From an uncultured Lachnospiraceae bacterium (GTDB taxonomy: Bacteria; Bacillota; Clostridia; Lachnospirales; Lachnospiraceae), in NCBI GenBank assembly GCA_945836565.1, contig CAMALN010000031.1, positions 1 to 11,428 on the forward strand: DNA of 11,428 bases, read 5' to 3'. Each line of letters opens with the position of its first letter. Position 1 is the first letter of the stretch. Positions 1 through 6,921 of the stretch are shown here, in pieces. Under the pieces are notes generated by a model that saw nothing but the letters and a program-made list of their open reading frames with translations, searched no databases and was not told the origin of the DNA. A program made the translations under genes and the position numbers.

Positions 1-857
1 TTAAGGATGCCGGAATAGGTACCTATATACTGTTTCAGGAAACCTATAACAAGGATGCGTATCAAGAGCTTCATCCATATGGACCGAAGAGCGACTATGC
101 GTACCACACCGAGGCTATGGACAGGGCTATGGAGGCAGGCATAGATGATGTAGGGCTTGGAGTGCTGTTTGGTCTCGATATGTACCGCTATGAGCTGGCG
201 GGACTTCTGATGCATGCTGAGCATCTCGAGGCAGTACATGGCGTGGGACCTCATACGATAAGTGTTCCGAGAGTGAAAAGGGCGGATGACATAGACCCTG
301 ATACATTTGACAACGGAATAGATGATGACACCTTTGCAAAGATATGCGCAATCATAAGGATTGCGGTACAGTATACCGGTATGATTATATCTACGAGGGA
401 GAGCAAGGAGGTCAGGGAAAAGGTTATAAGACTTGGCGTATCCCAGATAAGCGGTGCATCGAGAACCAGTGTAGGCGGATATTACGAGCCTGAGAAGGAG
501 GGTGAGAATTCCGAACAGTTCGATGTGAGCGACAACAGGACTCTCGATGAGGTTGTGAAATGGCTTATGGAGATGGGCTACATACCGAGCTTTTGTACTG
601 CGTGCTACAGGGAAGGAAGAACCGGTGACAGGTTTATGTCACTGTGTAAATCCGGGCAGATACAGAATTGCTGCCATCCAAATGCGTTGATGACTCTGAA
701 GGAGTATCTTATGGATTATGCATCTGAGGATACAAAGAGAATCGGTGAGGCACTTATCGAAGCGGAGCTTTCGAATATTCCGAAGGAAAGAGTAAGGGAA
801 ATCTGCAAGGAAAACCTGGAGAAGATAGAAGCAGGAATAAGAGATTTCAGGTTCTAG
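1..857 (+). CDS. hydG: [FeFe]-hydrogenase maturase HydG (tyrosine lyase), 3' portion
   Basis: HydG is a radical-SAM enzyme that splits tyrosine into p-cresol and dehydroglycine and yields the CO and cyanide ligands of the H-cluster. The gene is cut by the window edge: reading is open from base 3 and 284 codons remain of a usual ~470, so the N-terminal radical-SAM CX3CX2C motif lies outside. The visible part matches the family closely, with YILFQETY, GPKSDY, GVGPHTISVPR, GMIISTRES and ending RDFRF. The C-terminal auxiliary-cluster motif CX2CX22C is intact, with Cys codons at 594, 603 and 672. hydF follows 28 bases after the stop, so the two are probably cotranscribed. No hydE is visible; it may lie upstream or elsewhere. 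The assignment is very secure. Confidence 0.97.
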   Translation, partial: KDAGIGTYILFQETYNKDAYQELHPYGPKSDYAYHTEAMDRAMEAGIDDVGLGVLFGLDMYRYELAGLLMHAEHLEAVHGVGPHTISVPRVKRADDIDPDTFDNGIDDDTFAKICAIIRIAVQYTGMIISTRESKEVREKVIRLGVSQISGASRTSVGGYYEPEKEGENSEQFDVSDNRTLDEVVKWLMEMGYIPSFCTACYREGRTGDRFMSLCKSGQIQNCCHPNALMTLKEYLMDYASEDTKRIGEALIEAELSNIPKERVREICKENLEKIEAGIRDFRF

Positions 858-885
858 ATATTATATTTATTAAGGAGGCGTGAAA

Positions 886-2079
886 ATGAATAATACACCG
901 GTAGCGAACAGAATACATATTGGTTTCTTTGGCATGAGAAATGCCGGTAAATCCAGTGTTGTAAATGCAGTCACTAATCAGGAGCTCTGTGTTGTATCAG
1001 AGGTTGAGGGTACAACCACGGATCCGGTGAAAAAGGCCATGGAGCTGCTTCCTTTAGGACCGGTTCTTATCATAGATACACCGGGCTTTGATGACGAGGG
1101 TGAGCTCGGAGAGCTTAGAGTGAAGAAGACGAAGCAGATGCTTAACACCACCGATATAGCAGTGCTTGTTGTGGATGCAACGAAGAAGCTTGGAGCTGCG
1201 GACCTGCAGCTTATCGAAATCTTTAAGTCCAAGAATATCGATTATCTTGTGGTATATAATAAGTGTGATTTACTCTCGGTAAAGGAGCTTAAACAGCTCT
1301 CTGAAGAAGAAAATGTTGTTCTTGTAAGTGCAAAGGATAAGAAGAATATTGATCAGCTCAAGGAGAAGCTGTCGCTGTTCAACATGGCAGAGCACAGGGG
1401 ATGTCTGGTTAGAGATTTAGTTGAACCGGGAGACGTGTGCATATTGGTTGTCCCTATTGATGAGGCGGCACCAAAGGGGCGTCTTATCCTGCCTCAGCAG
1501 CAGGTGATTAGAGAATTGCTTGAGCATGGTGTCATAACTGTGGTTGTAAAGCCAGAGGAATTAGAAGCGGCACTTTTAAAGGTTAAGCCTTCTCTTGTGA
1601 TAACAGACAGTCAGGCGTTTAAGGAGGTGGCAGCAATTGTGCCAAGGAATATAACGCTTACATCTTTTTCTATACTTATGGCAAGATACAAGGGCTATCT
1701 TGATGCAGCAGTTCAGGGAGCCTTTGCGATAGACAATTTGAAGGACGGAGACAAGCTGCTCATAGCTGAGGGCTGTACACATCACAGGCAGTGCAATGAT
1801 ATAGGAACTGTCAAGCTGCCGCATTGGATAAGGGAATATTGCGGCAAGGATGTCAGCTTTGAATTTGTATCCGGCGGAGATTTTCCGGAGGATGTAAGTG
1901 AATATGCCGTAGTTGTTCATTGTGGAGGATGCATGCTTAATGAGCGAGAGGTAAGATACAGGATGAAGTGTACTATGGACCAGAATGTTCCGTTTACAAA
2001 TTATGGCACAGTCATAGCCCTTACAAAAGGAATTCTAATGCGTTCTCTGGAAATATTTCAGGGAAAGTATACGGTATAA
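886..2079 (+). CDS. hydF: [FeFe]-hydrogenase maturation GTPase HydF
   Basis: HydF is the scaffold and carrier on which the HydE/HydG products are assembled into the 2Fe precursor that is passed to the hydrogenase. The 397-residue product has a TrmE-like GTPase domain with P-loop GMRNAGKSS (16-24), switch GTTTDP, DTPGFDD, NKCD and SAK. After a dimerisation region comes the C-terminal iron-sulphur site: CTH at 297-299 and HCGGC with H345, C346 and C349, matching the family pattern CxHx(n)HCxxC. Length is normal. The ATG at 886 is chosen over an in-frame GTG at 880 because the ribosome binding site AAGGAGG (872-878) leaves 7 bases to the ATG and only 1 to the GTG. It follows hydG in the same orientation. 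Very secure. Confidence 0.97.
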   Translation: MNNTPVANRIHIGFFGMRNAGKSSVVNAVTNQELCVVSEVEGTTTDPVKKAMELLPLGPVLIIDTPGFDDEGELGELRVKKTKQMLNTTDIAVLVVDATKKLGAADLQLIEIFKSKNIDYLVVYNKCDLLSVKELKQLSEEENVVLVSAKDKKNIDQLKEKLSLFNMAEHRGCLVRDLVEPGDVCILVVPIDEAAPKGRLILPQQQVIRELLEHGVITVVVKPEELEAALLKVKPSLVITDSQAFKEVAAIVPRNITLTSFSILMARYKGYLDAAVQGAFAIDNLKDGDKLLIAEGCTHHRQCNDIGTVKLPHWIREYCGKDVSFEFVSGGDFPEDVSEYAVVVHCGGCMLNEREVRYRMKCTMDQNVPFTNYGTVIALTKGILMRSLEIFQGKYTV

Positions 2080-2084
2080 ATGAT

Positions 2085-2114
2085 TTGACGCTAGAGTGGA
2101 AAATGTCATATAAT
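2085..2114 (+). promoter_or_regulatory. sigma-A-type promoter for the glycosyltransferase unit
   Basis: TTGACG at 2085-2090 and a perfect TATAAT at 2109-2114 are separated by 18 bases. They lie just after the hydF stop and 39 bases before the first glycosyltransferase start, so transcription should begin near 2121. This suggests the GT unit is transcribed separately from hydGF, although no terminator is visible after hydF and some read-through is possible. Confidence 0.75.
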
Positions 2115-2152
2115 GGCGATATTATCTCAGGCTTGCAGCAATAGGAGGAGAA

Positions 2153-2854
2153 ATGAAGGTATTGGTAATTATACCGGCATATAATGAGGCTGAAAATATT
2201 GTGAATACTGTAAATGAATTGACAAGTGAATGCCCGGATGTCGATTATATCATAGTAAATGACTGCTCACAGGATAATACAAAGCAAATATGTGAAAGCC
2301 ATGGCTTCAATTACATCTCGCTTCCTATCAATCTTGGGATAGGAGGAGGTATCCAGACGGGCTATAAGTATGCAGTAGAATATGGATATGATGTTGCCAT
2401 ACAATTTGATGGAGACGGACAGCACAACGCCAAATATATAAGCTCACTGGTAGAACCTATCGAAAAGGGTGAGGCGAGTCTTGTTATCGGTTCCAGATTT
2501 ATAGATAAGGAAGGCTTCCAGACTTCATTTATGAGACGGATGGGCATAGGACTTTTGGGCTTCGCGCTGAGAATCTGCGGAGGAGTGAAGATAACGGACG
2601 CGACAAGCGGATTCAGGGCAGTATCCAAGGATTTGATTGAGTTTTTTGCAAAGAATTATGCCCAGGATTATCCGGAACCGGAGTCAATAATTGCAGCGCG
2701 GTTGAGTGGATTTTCCATAAAAGAGGTGCCTGTTGTCATGAACGAGAGAACGGCAGGTGTATCATCTATCAATCCATTAAAATCCGTATATTATATGATA
2801 AAGGTAACATTGGCTATACTTATGTACAGGATTGTAGGAAACAGACGGAGGTAA
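2153..2854 (+). CDS. GT2 glycosyltransferase, polyprenyl-phosphate sugar synthase type (DPM1/GacI-like)
   Basis: This 233-residue protein is a GT-A fold family 2 glycosyltransferase of the dolichyl-phosphate-mannose-synthase type. Such enzymes move a sugar from a nucleotide donor to a lipid phosphate at the cytoplasmic face of the membrane. Visible are the N-terminal strand VLVIIPAYNEAENI (3-16), VNDCSQDNT (35-43), the metal-binding FDGDGQH (85-91, D86 and D88), GSRF (113-116) and DATSGFRA (149-156). It lacks the paired C-terminal membrane helices of GtrB-type proteins; one hydrophobic stretch at about 211-228 may touch the membrane. AGGAGG (2144-2149) precedes the ATG. A DUF2304 gene follows 6 bases later, an arrangement known for the streptococcal pair GacI/GacJ, which makes GlcNAc-phosphate-undecaprenol. 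The sugar used here cannot be told from sequence. Confidence 0.88.
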   Translation: MKVLVIIPAYNEAENIVNTVNELTSECPDVDYIIVNDCSQDNTKQICESHGFNYISLPINLGIGGGIQTGYKYAVEYGYDVAIQFDGDGQHNAKYISSLVEPIEKGEASLVIGSRFIDKEGFQTSFMRRMGIGLLGFALRICGGVKITDATSGFRAVSKDLIEFFAKNYAQDYPEPESIIAARLSGFSIKEVPVVMNERTAGVSSINPLKSVYYMIKVTLAILMYRIVGNRRR

Positions 2855-2860
2855 GCAGGG

Positions 2861-3229
2861 ATGATGTCAGAGCTTTTCAGAGTGCTTCTTATAGTCGGGG
2901 TGCTTGCATTTATATTAATCATAATCTTACTCATGAAGAGAGGACACCTCGGACTCAAGTATTCACTCATATGGTTCATAACGGGTATTGTTTTGCTGTT
3001 TTGCAGTCTGTTCCCTGGTATACTCAAATACGTGACACATTTGATTGGTATAAAGTCAGAGGTAAATACAGTATTTTTCGTAGGAGTGTTATTTTTACTC
3101 CTCATCATATTATTTCTTACAACTGTGGTTTCGGGATTGAACGATTCGATACGTAGCCTGACGCAGGATATAGGAATGCTGGAAAAAAGAATTAGAGAAC
3201 TCGAGGGAAAAAATGAGTCGCAAAAATAA
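2861..3229 (+). CDS. DUF2304 family small membrane protein (GacJ-like)
   Basis: This is a 122-residue membrane protein with three predicted helices at about 5-25, 33-52 and 69-91, and a charged, probably coiled-coil C-terminus (about 95-118). Size, layout and its place directly after a DPM1-like GT2 fit DUF2304. In group A Streptococcus the small membrane protein GacJ binds the GT2 GacI and raises its activity; I infer the same helper or membrane-anchor role here, which would make up for the missing membrane helices of the upstream GT2. GGAGG at 2847-2851, inside the end of that gene, serves the ATG at 2861; a second ATG follows at 2864. The next glycosyltransferase starts inside this gene's last 17 bases, so translation is probably coupled. 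Confidence 0.8.
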   Translation: MMSELFRVLLIVGVLAFILIIILLMKRGHLGLKYSLIWFITGIVLLFCSLFPGILKYVTHLIGIKSEVNTVFFVGVLFLLLIILFLTTVVSGLNDSIRSLTQDIGMLEKRIRELEGKNESQK

Positions 3230-4025
3230 TTATACTAAGCTTGACCATACCTTTGTGGTATGCGCATACAAGGAGAGTAAATATTTAAGAAAATGCATAG
3301 ATTCCTTACTCAAGCAGCAGGATAAGGAGCACATACTTATTGCCACAGCTACAATAAATGATTATATAAGGGATGTGGCCGATGAGTATGGCATAAGGCT
3401 GTATGAGAATCCGGCAGAACCGGGAATAGCCGGCGACTGGAATTTTGCCTATGCACAGGCGGACACTCCGCTTGTCACCATAGCTCATCAGGATGATATA
3501 TATGATTCTGATTATCTGCAGAGTATGCTTGATGCTTTTAACAGCGTGAGCAATCCAATTCTGGCTCATTCGGCATATTATGAGATTAGAAACGGCAAAA
3601 AGGTATATACAAACAGACTTTTGAGAATAAAGAAGATGTTGTTGCTTCCGCAGGTTCCCAAGATATTCTGGAACAGCGTTTTTCTTAGAAGACGTTCATT
3701 GTCTCTTGGGTGTGCGATATGTTGTCCGTCTGTTACATATGTGAAGGACAGACTTCCGGAGGAACCCTTTGAAACGGGCTGTAAGGCTGATCTTGACTGG
3801 CAGGCATGGGAGAGGTTCTCTAAGCTAAAGGGGGCATTTTGCTATGTGAGCAGACCGATTATGGGACACAGGGTACACGAGGAGTCGGAAACCTCACATG
3901 TGATAGGAGAAAATAACGGAAGAACCTCAGAGGATTATGAAATGTACAGGAGATTTTGGCCAAAGCCTATAGCAGATATATTAATAAAGTTCTATGAGAA
4001 GGGGCAGGATAGCAATTCTCTATAA
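3213..4025 (+). CDS. GT2 family glycosyltransferase (polysaccharide type)
   Basis: This 270-residue GT-A glycosyltransferase is probably cytoplasmic. It shows FVVCAYKESKYL (14-25), the strand ending in AHQDDIY (91-97) in the place of the DxD metal site, a CPSV segment at 171-174, an acidic acceptor-side stretch ADLDWQAW (192-199), and RVHEESET (220-227), the R-x-H-x-x-S-x-T motif common near the C-terminus of such enzymes. No membrane segment is evident. It overlaps the DUF2304 gene by 17 bases and is the last gene of this unit. It likely adds a sugar to a cell-surface glycan or lipid-linked intermediate, but donor and acceptor are unknown. No polymerase, flippase or GT-C enzyme is present nearby, so this is not a full polysaccharide locus. 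Confidence 0.85.
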   Translation: MSRKNNYTKLDHTFVVCAYKESKYLRKCIDSLLKQQDKEHILIATATINDYIRDVADEYGIRLYENPAEPGIAGDWNFAYAQADTPLVTIAHQDDIYDSDYLQSMLDAFNSVSNPILAHSAYYEIRNGKKVYTNRLLRIKKMLLLPQVPKIFWNSVFLRRRSLSLGCAICCPSVTYVKDRLPEEPFETGCKADLDWQAWERFSKLKGAFCYVSRPIMGHRVHEESETSHVIGENNGRTSEDYEMYRRFWPKPIADILIKFYEKGQDSNSL

Positions 4026-4046
4026 GGATTTTTGTAAAAAAAAGTC

Positions 4047-4075
4047 TTGCTATAAGTAAAAAAAAGCATTACAAT
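4047..4075 (+). promoter_or_regulatory. predicted promoter of the ferredoxin gene
   Basis: TTGCTA (4047-4052) and TACAAT (4070-4075) are spaced by 17 bases, 60 bases before the ferredoxin ATG. The -10 matches 5 of 6 consensus bases and the -35 matches 4 of 6. The spacer is A-rich. No terminator is visible between the preceding glycosyltransferase and this site. Confidence 0.6.
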
Positions 4076-4135
4076 ACGACTGATGATAAAATTTATCAAA
4101 AGATATTATTTTATAGAATATAAGGAGGAATAGTC

Positions 4136-4306
4136 ATGGCATTTTGTATAGGTGATAGCTGTATCTCATGTGGCTCATGTGCAGGAGCCTGCCCGGTTGG
4201 AGCAATCAGCGAGGGTGACGGAAAGTTCGAGATTGATGCAGATGCTTGCATCTCATGCGGTTCATGCGCAGGAGCTTGTCCGGTTGGAGCAATCAGCGAG
4301 GAATAA
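4136..4306 (+). CDS. 2[4Fe-4S] clostridial-type ferredoxin
   Basis: This small 56-residue protein is the electron carrier expected to serve pyruvate:ferredoxin oxidoreductase, hydrogenase and related enzymes in the cytoplasm. It has two full CxxCxxCxxxCP cluster motifs (C9, C12, C15, C19 and C38, C41, C44, C48) and aligns along its whole length with classical clostridial ferredoxins of ~55 residues. A ninth cysteine at residue 4 is extra. The 18-residue block from C9 to E26 is repeated without any amino-acid change at C38 to E55. AGGAGG at 4123-4128 precedes the ATG. It has its own promoter and terminator, so it is monocistronic. Its closeness to hydGF fits hydrogen metabolism, but no direct operon link is visible. 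Confidence 0.95.
   Translation: MAFCIGDSCISCGSCAGACPVGAISEGDGKFEIDADACISCGSCAGACPVGAISEE
4160..4300 (+). repeat. internal 54-base direct duplication in the ferredoxin gene
   Basis: Bases 4160-4213 and 4247-4300 encode the same 18 residues. They differ at 6 of 54 positions, every one a silent third-base T/C exchange (Cys, Cys, Gly, Cys, Ala, Cys codons). The 33-base spacer encodes [11 protein letters not shown]. Confidence 0.9.
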
Positions 4307-4354
4307 TCATTATACATAGTATTATGATTTAATTCACATTAAGGATAAAGAACA

Positions 4355-4382
4355 GGGAGTGTTGTGACACTCCCTTTCTTTA
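4355..4382 (+). terminator. rho-independent terminator of the ferredoxin gene
   Basis: A perfect 8-bp stem GGGAGTGT (4355-4362) / ACACTCCC (4367-4374) with loop TGTG is followed directly by the T-rich run TTTCTTTATTT. It lies 48 bases after the ferredoxin stop. Confidence 0.85.
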
Positions 4383-4711
4383 TTTGTGTTTTGCTTAAGC
4401 TTAGGATATCACCCTTGCCTAGTCTGCATATAATATAATGGGACCATAAGGTGTGTGATATATTTGCGCTATAACGCAATAAATCCCGTAAAATGCAGAC
4501 GTATGTACATAATTTGAAAACGACCATTCAAATATTGTAATATGTTTGGGGAAATGTGAGAAAATCACAACGCAACTTGAATATAAACCGATATTTGGGA
4601 AAAATTACGGTTTATAAGCCGATTAAAACTGTACGTGAATTAGAATACTATATAGTAAGGCAATTATCAAGAGAAAAAAGGCGTATAAATGTGAATATTT
4701 TGAGAATTTTC
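4383..4711. other. A+T-rich intergenic stretch with dyads, no convincing gene
   Basis: About 330 bases lie between the ferredoxin terminator and the mecA promoter. I find no protein with recognisable features here. Several inverted repeats are visible: GTCTGCAT/ATGCAGAC (4422-4429/4493-4500) enclosing the small hairpin TTGCG/CGCAA (4464-4468/4475-4479); TGTGA/TCACA with loop GAAAA (4555-4569); ATAAACCG/CGGTTTAT (4583-4590/4608-4615); and the 12-base palindrome TACTATATAGTA (4646-4657). Two overlapping TATAAT boxes occur at 4429-4439 without a clear -35. It could be a small RNA, a regulatory region or remnant DNA; I cannot match it to a known RNA family by eye. Confidence 0.4.
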
Positions 4712-4740
4712 TTTACACCTTTTCAAATAGTGGTTATAAT
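4712..4740 (+). promoter_or_regulatory. sigma-A-type promoter of the mecA unit
   Basis: TTTACA (4712-4717) and a perfect TATAAT (4735-4740) are spaced by exactly 17 bases. The start of transcription is expected near 4747, giving a ~65-base leader before the mecA ATG. The leader is very A+T-rich, and I see no attenuator-like hairpin in it. Confidence 0.8.
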
Positions 4741-4811
4741 GTATCGCACGATGTATTATATTTGTCGTTTTATAGATATTTTTTATAGATTTTGATGAAG
4801 GAGTGACAATT

Positions 4812-5636
4812 ATGAAGCTTGAAAGATTAAGTGAAAATCAGATAAGATGCACTCTATATAAATCGGATTTGGCTGACAGGAAGCTTCATCTGACGGAACT
4901 TGCATATGGTACGGATAAAGCAAAGGCCCTTTTCAGGGAGCTTATGCAGCAGGCCTCAGAGGAGTTAGGCTTCGAAGCCGATAATATCCCTCTTATGATA
5001 GAAGCGGTTCCTGTATCGCCTGAGTGCCTTATATTGCTTATTACTAAGGTAGATGATCCGGAGGAATTCAACTCGAGATTTTCCAGATTTACCAGTCCTG
5101 TTGTGCAGGATGTGGATATTGAAGGTGATGAGGAAGAATATGATGATTTTGAACCGATGGATGCCGATATGATTTCTGAGAATGAGCCTCGCGAGATGCA
5201 GGGCAACGGCTCCAGATTTGAACAGCTGCTTGAAACTATAGGAGATATAGCAGGCGGTATCGTGAATGCGGCCGCACAGAGTGCTCAAAGCAAGATGGAT
5301 GCCAAGCTTTCCAACGGAGCCAGAACAGAGGTGAGCAGCAAGGATTTGATAAGAATCTTTGCATTCAAGAATCTTGATGATGTTATAATATCTGCAAGAC
5401 TCGTGGATAATGTATATAAGAGTGACAATTCTTTATACAAGAATCCTCAGGACAGCAGATTCTATCTGTATATGACAAGGAATAACAATACAGATACCGA
5501 ATTTATGAAGTGCTGCAATATGGTGAGTGAGTATGGCAGCAGAGTCAGAGCGCTTAGCTCAACCAAGGAACATATGGATGAGCACTATAAGGTTATTATA
5601 GAATGCAATGCACTGCAGACACTTGCCAAGCTTTGA
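4812..5636 (+). CDS. mecA: MecA, adaptor protein for the ClpC protease
   Basis: MecA delivers substrates to the AAA+ unfoldase ClpC, promotes assembly of the ClpC hexamer and so directs proteolysis by ClpCP. The 274-residue product has the typical N-terminal substrate-binding domain (MKLERLSENQIRCTL, FRELMQQASEELGF, IEAVPVSPECL, DDPEEFNSRFSRF; about 1-93). A long acidic linker (about 98-130) and an Ala/Gln-rich stretch follow. The C-terminal ClpC-binding domain (about 176-274) begins near KDLIRIFAFKNLDDVI. Length is somewhat above the ~220 of Bacillus MecA because of the linker. ATG 4812 is preferred to GTG 4803 because AAGGAG (4798-4803) sits 8 bases before it and the family begins MKLER/MKIER. 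A LysA-like gene follows 26 bases downstream, probably in one transcript. Confidence 0.93.
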   Translation: MKLERLSENQIRCTLYKSDLADRKLHLTELAYGTDKAKALFRELMQQASEELGFEADNIPLMIEAVPVSPECLILLITKVDDPEEFNSRFSRFTSPVVQDVDIEGDEEEYDDFEPMDADMISENEPREMQGNGSRFEQLLETIGDIAGGIVNAAAQSAQSKMDAKLSNGARTEVSSKDLIRIFAFKNLDDVIISARLVDNVYKSDNSLYKNPQDSRFYLYMTRNNNTDTEFMKCCNMVSEYGSRVRALSSTKEHMDEHYKVIIECNALQTLAKL

Positions 5637-5662
5637 TGATAAAACACTGTGAGAGGAAGATG

Positions 5663-6919
5663 ATGATGAAAAAGACATTTGTAACAAAGGAGCAGGTAGA
5701 AGAGATAGTTAAGACCTATCCTACTCCATTTCATATATATGATGAAAAGGGAATCAGAGAAAATGCCAGACGTTTGAAGGAGGCATTCTCGTGGAATAAG
5801 GGATACAAGGAGTATTTTGCAGTAAAGGCTACACCGAACCCGTCCATACTTCGCATACTTAAGTCGGAGGGTTGCGGAGCGGATTGTTCGTCATATACAG
5901 AGCTCTTGATGTCTGACAAGGTGGGTATACAAGGCTCAGATATAATGTTCTCTTCAAATGATACGCCGGCCTGTGAGTTTTTGCTTGCGGCTAAGCTTGG
6001 AGCGACCATTAATCTGGACGATTATACACATGTACAGTTTTTGAAGGAAACCTGCGGTATCCCTGAGACGGTAAGCTGCAGATATAATCCGGGCGGTACA
6101 TTCTCTATATCTACTACGATTATGGACAATCCCGGAGATGCGAAGTATGGTATGACTAAGGAGCAGCTCTTTAAGGCATATGTGGAGCTTCGTGATGCAG
6201 GGGCAAAGAGATTCGGACTTCATTCGTTCCTTGCAAGTAATACTGTGACAAATGAATATTATCCTACTTTGGCGGCTATTCTCTTCGAGCTTGCTGTAGA
6301 GCTTAAGGAGCAGACCGGTATAGAGCTAAGCTTCATAAACCTTTCAGGCGGAGTTGGTGTACCTTATACTCCTGACAAGGAGCCAAATGATATAATGGCT
6401 ATAGGAGAGGGTGTGCATAAGGCGTTTGACGAGATTCTTGTACCTGCCGGACTTGGTGATGTAAGCATATATACAGAGCTTGGAAGATTCATGCTTGCAC
6501 CTTATGGACATCTTGTTACACAGGCTATCCATGAGAAGCATATATATAAGGAGTATATAGGTGTAGATGCCTGTGCGGTAAATCTTATGAGACCTGCAAT
6601 GTATGGAGCATATCATCACATCACAGTGCTTGGTAAGGAAGACAAGGCTTGTGACCATAAGTATGATGTGACAGGTTCGCTCTGTGAGAATAATGATAAA
6701 TTTGCGATTGACAGAATGCTTCCGAAGATTGATATGGGAGACTATCTTGTGATTCATGATACGGGAGCGCATGGCTTTGCTATGGGATATAATTACAATG
6801 GAAAGCTTAAGTCGGCTGAGCTTCTTCTTAGAGAGGATGGCTCTGTGGTTGAGATAAGACGAGCCGAAAAGCCGGAGGATTATTTTGCAACACTTGATGG
6901 ATATTGGAATGCCATCTAG
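5663..6919 (+). CDS. PLP-dependent decarboxylase of the LysA (diaminopimelate decarboxylase) family, divergent
   Basis: This is a fold-type III (alanine-racemase-like) PLP enzyme of ~418 residues, the usual LysA length. LysA removes CO2 from meso-diaminopimelate to give L-lysine. The PLP lysine is K55 in YFAVKATPNP. Other landmarks are SGG (228-230), ELGR (272-275), a RPAMYGAYHH segment, GSLCENND with C341 and E342, and DTGAHGFAMGYNYN near 368. Several positions depart from typical LysA: HxGS is HSFL at 187-190, GGG is SGG, EPGR is ELGR, CES is CEN, and GAY is GAH (H370). It may be a divergent LysA or act on a related substrate, so I give no gene symbol. ATGs at 5660, 5663 and 5666 are all possible after AGAGG (5652-5656); 5663 is a compromise. 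It is cotranscribed with mecA and ends in a strong terminator. Confidence 0.8.
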   Translation: MMKKTFVTKEQVEEIVKTYPTPFHIYDEKGIRENARRLKEAFSWNKGYKEYFAVKATPNPSILRILKSEGCGADCSSYTELLMSDKVGIQGSDIMFSSNDTPACEFLLAAKLGATINLDDYTHVQFLKETCGIPETVSCRYNPGGTFSISTTIMDNPGDAKYGMTKEQLFKAYVELRDAGAKRFGLHSFLASNTVTNEYYPTLAAILFELAVELKEQTGIELSFINLSGGVGVPYTPDKEPNDIMAIGEGVHKAFDEILVPAGLGDVSIYTELGRFMLAPYGHLVTQAIHEKHIYKEYIGVDACAVNLMRPAMYGAYHHITVLGKEDKACDHKYDVTGSLCENNDKFAIDRMLPKIDMGDYLVIHDTGAHGFAMGYNYNGKLKSAELLLREDGSVVEIRRAEKPEDYFATLDGYWNAI

Positions 6920-6921
6920 TA

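Noticed and set aside
880..885. GTG at 880 as the hydF start
   Set aside because: It leaves one base between AAGGAGG and the codon; ATG 886 has 7 bases.
4026..4060. Terminator after the second glycosyltransferase
   Set aside because: There are T and A runs but no G+C stem.
4111..4317. Minus-strand open frame with a repeated peptide over the ferredoxin gene
   Set aside because: The repeat is only the reverse complement of the ferredoxin's own duplication.
4420..4502. Possible purine-type riboswitch (P1-like stem followed by ATAAT)
   Set aside because: The conserved J2/3 and loop bases of purine riboswitches are missing, and mecA has its own promoter downstream.
4556..4795. Open frame of 79 codons just before mecA
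   Set aside because: It begins at a GTG without a good ribosome binding site, runs through the mecA promoter, has an odd basic/aromatic composition and matches nothing I recognise. Most likely chance in A+T-rich DNA.
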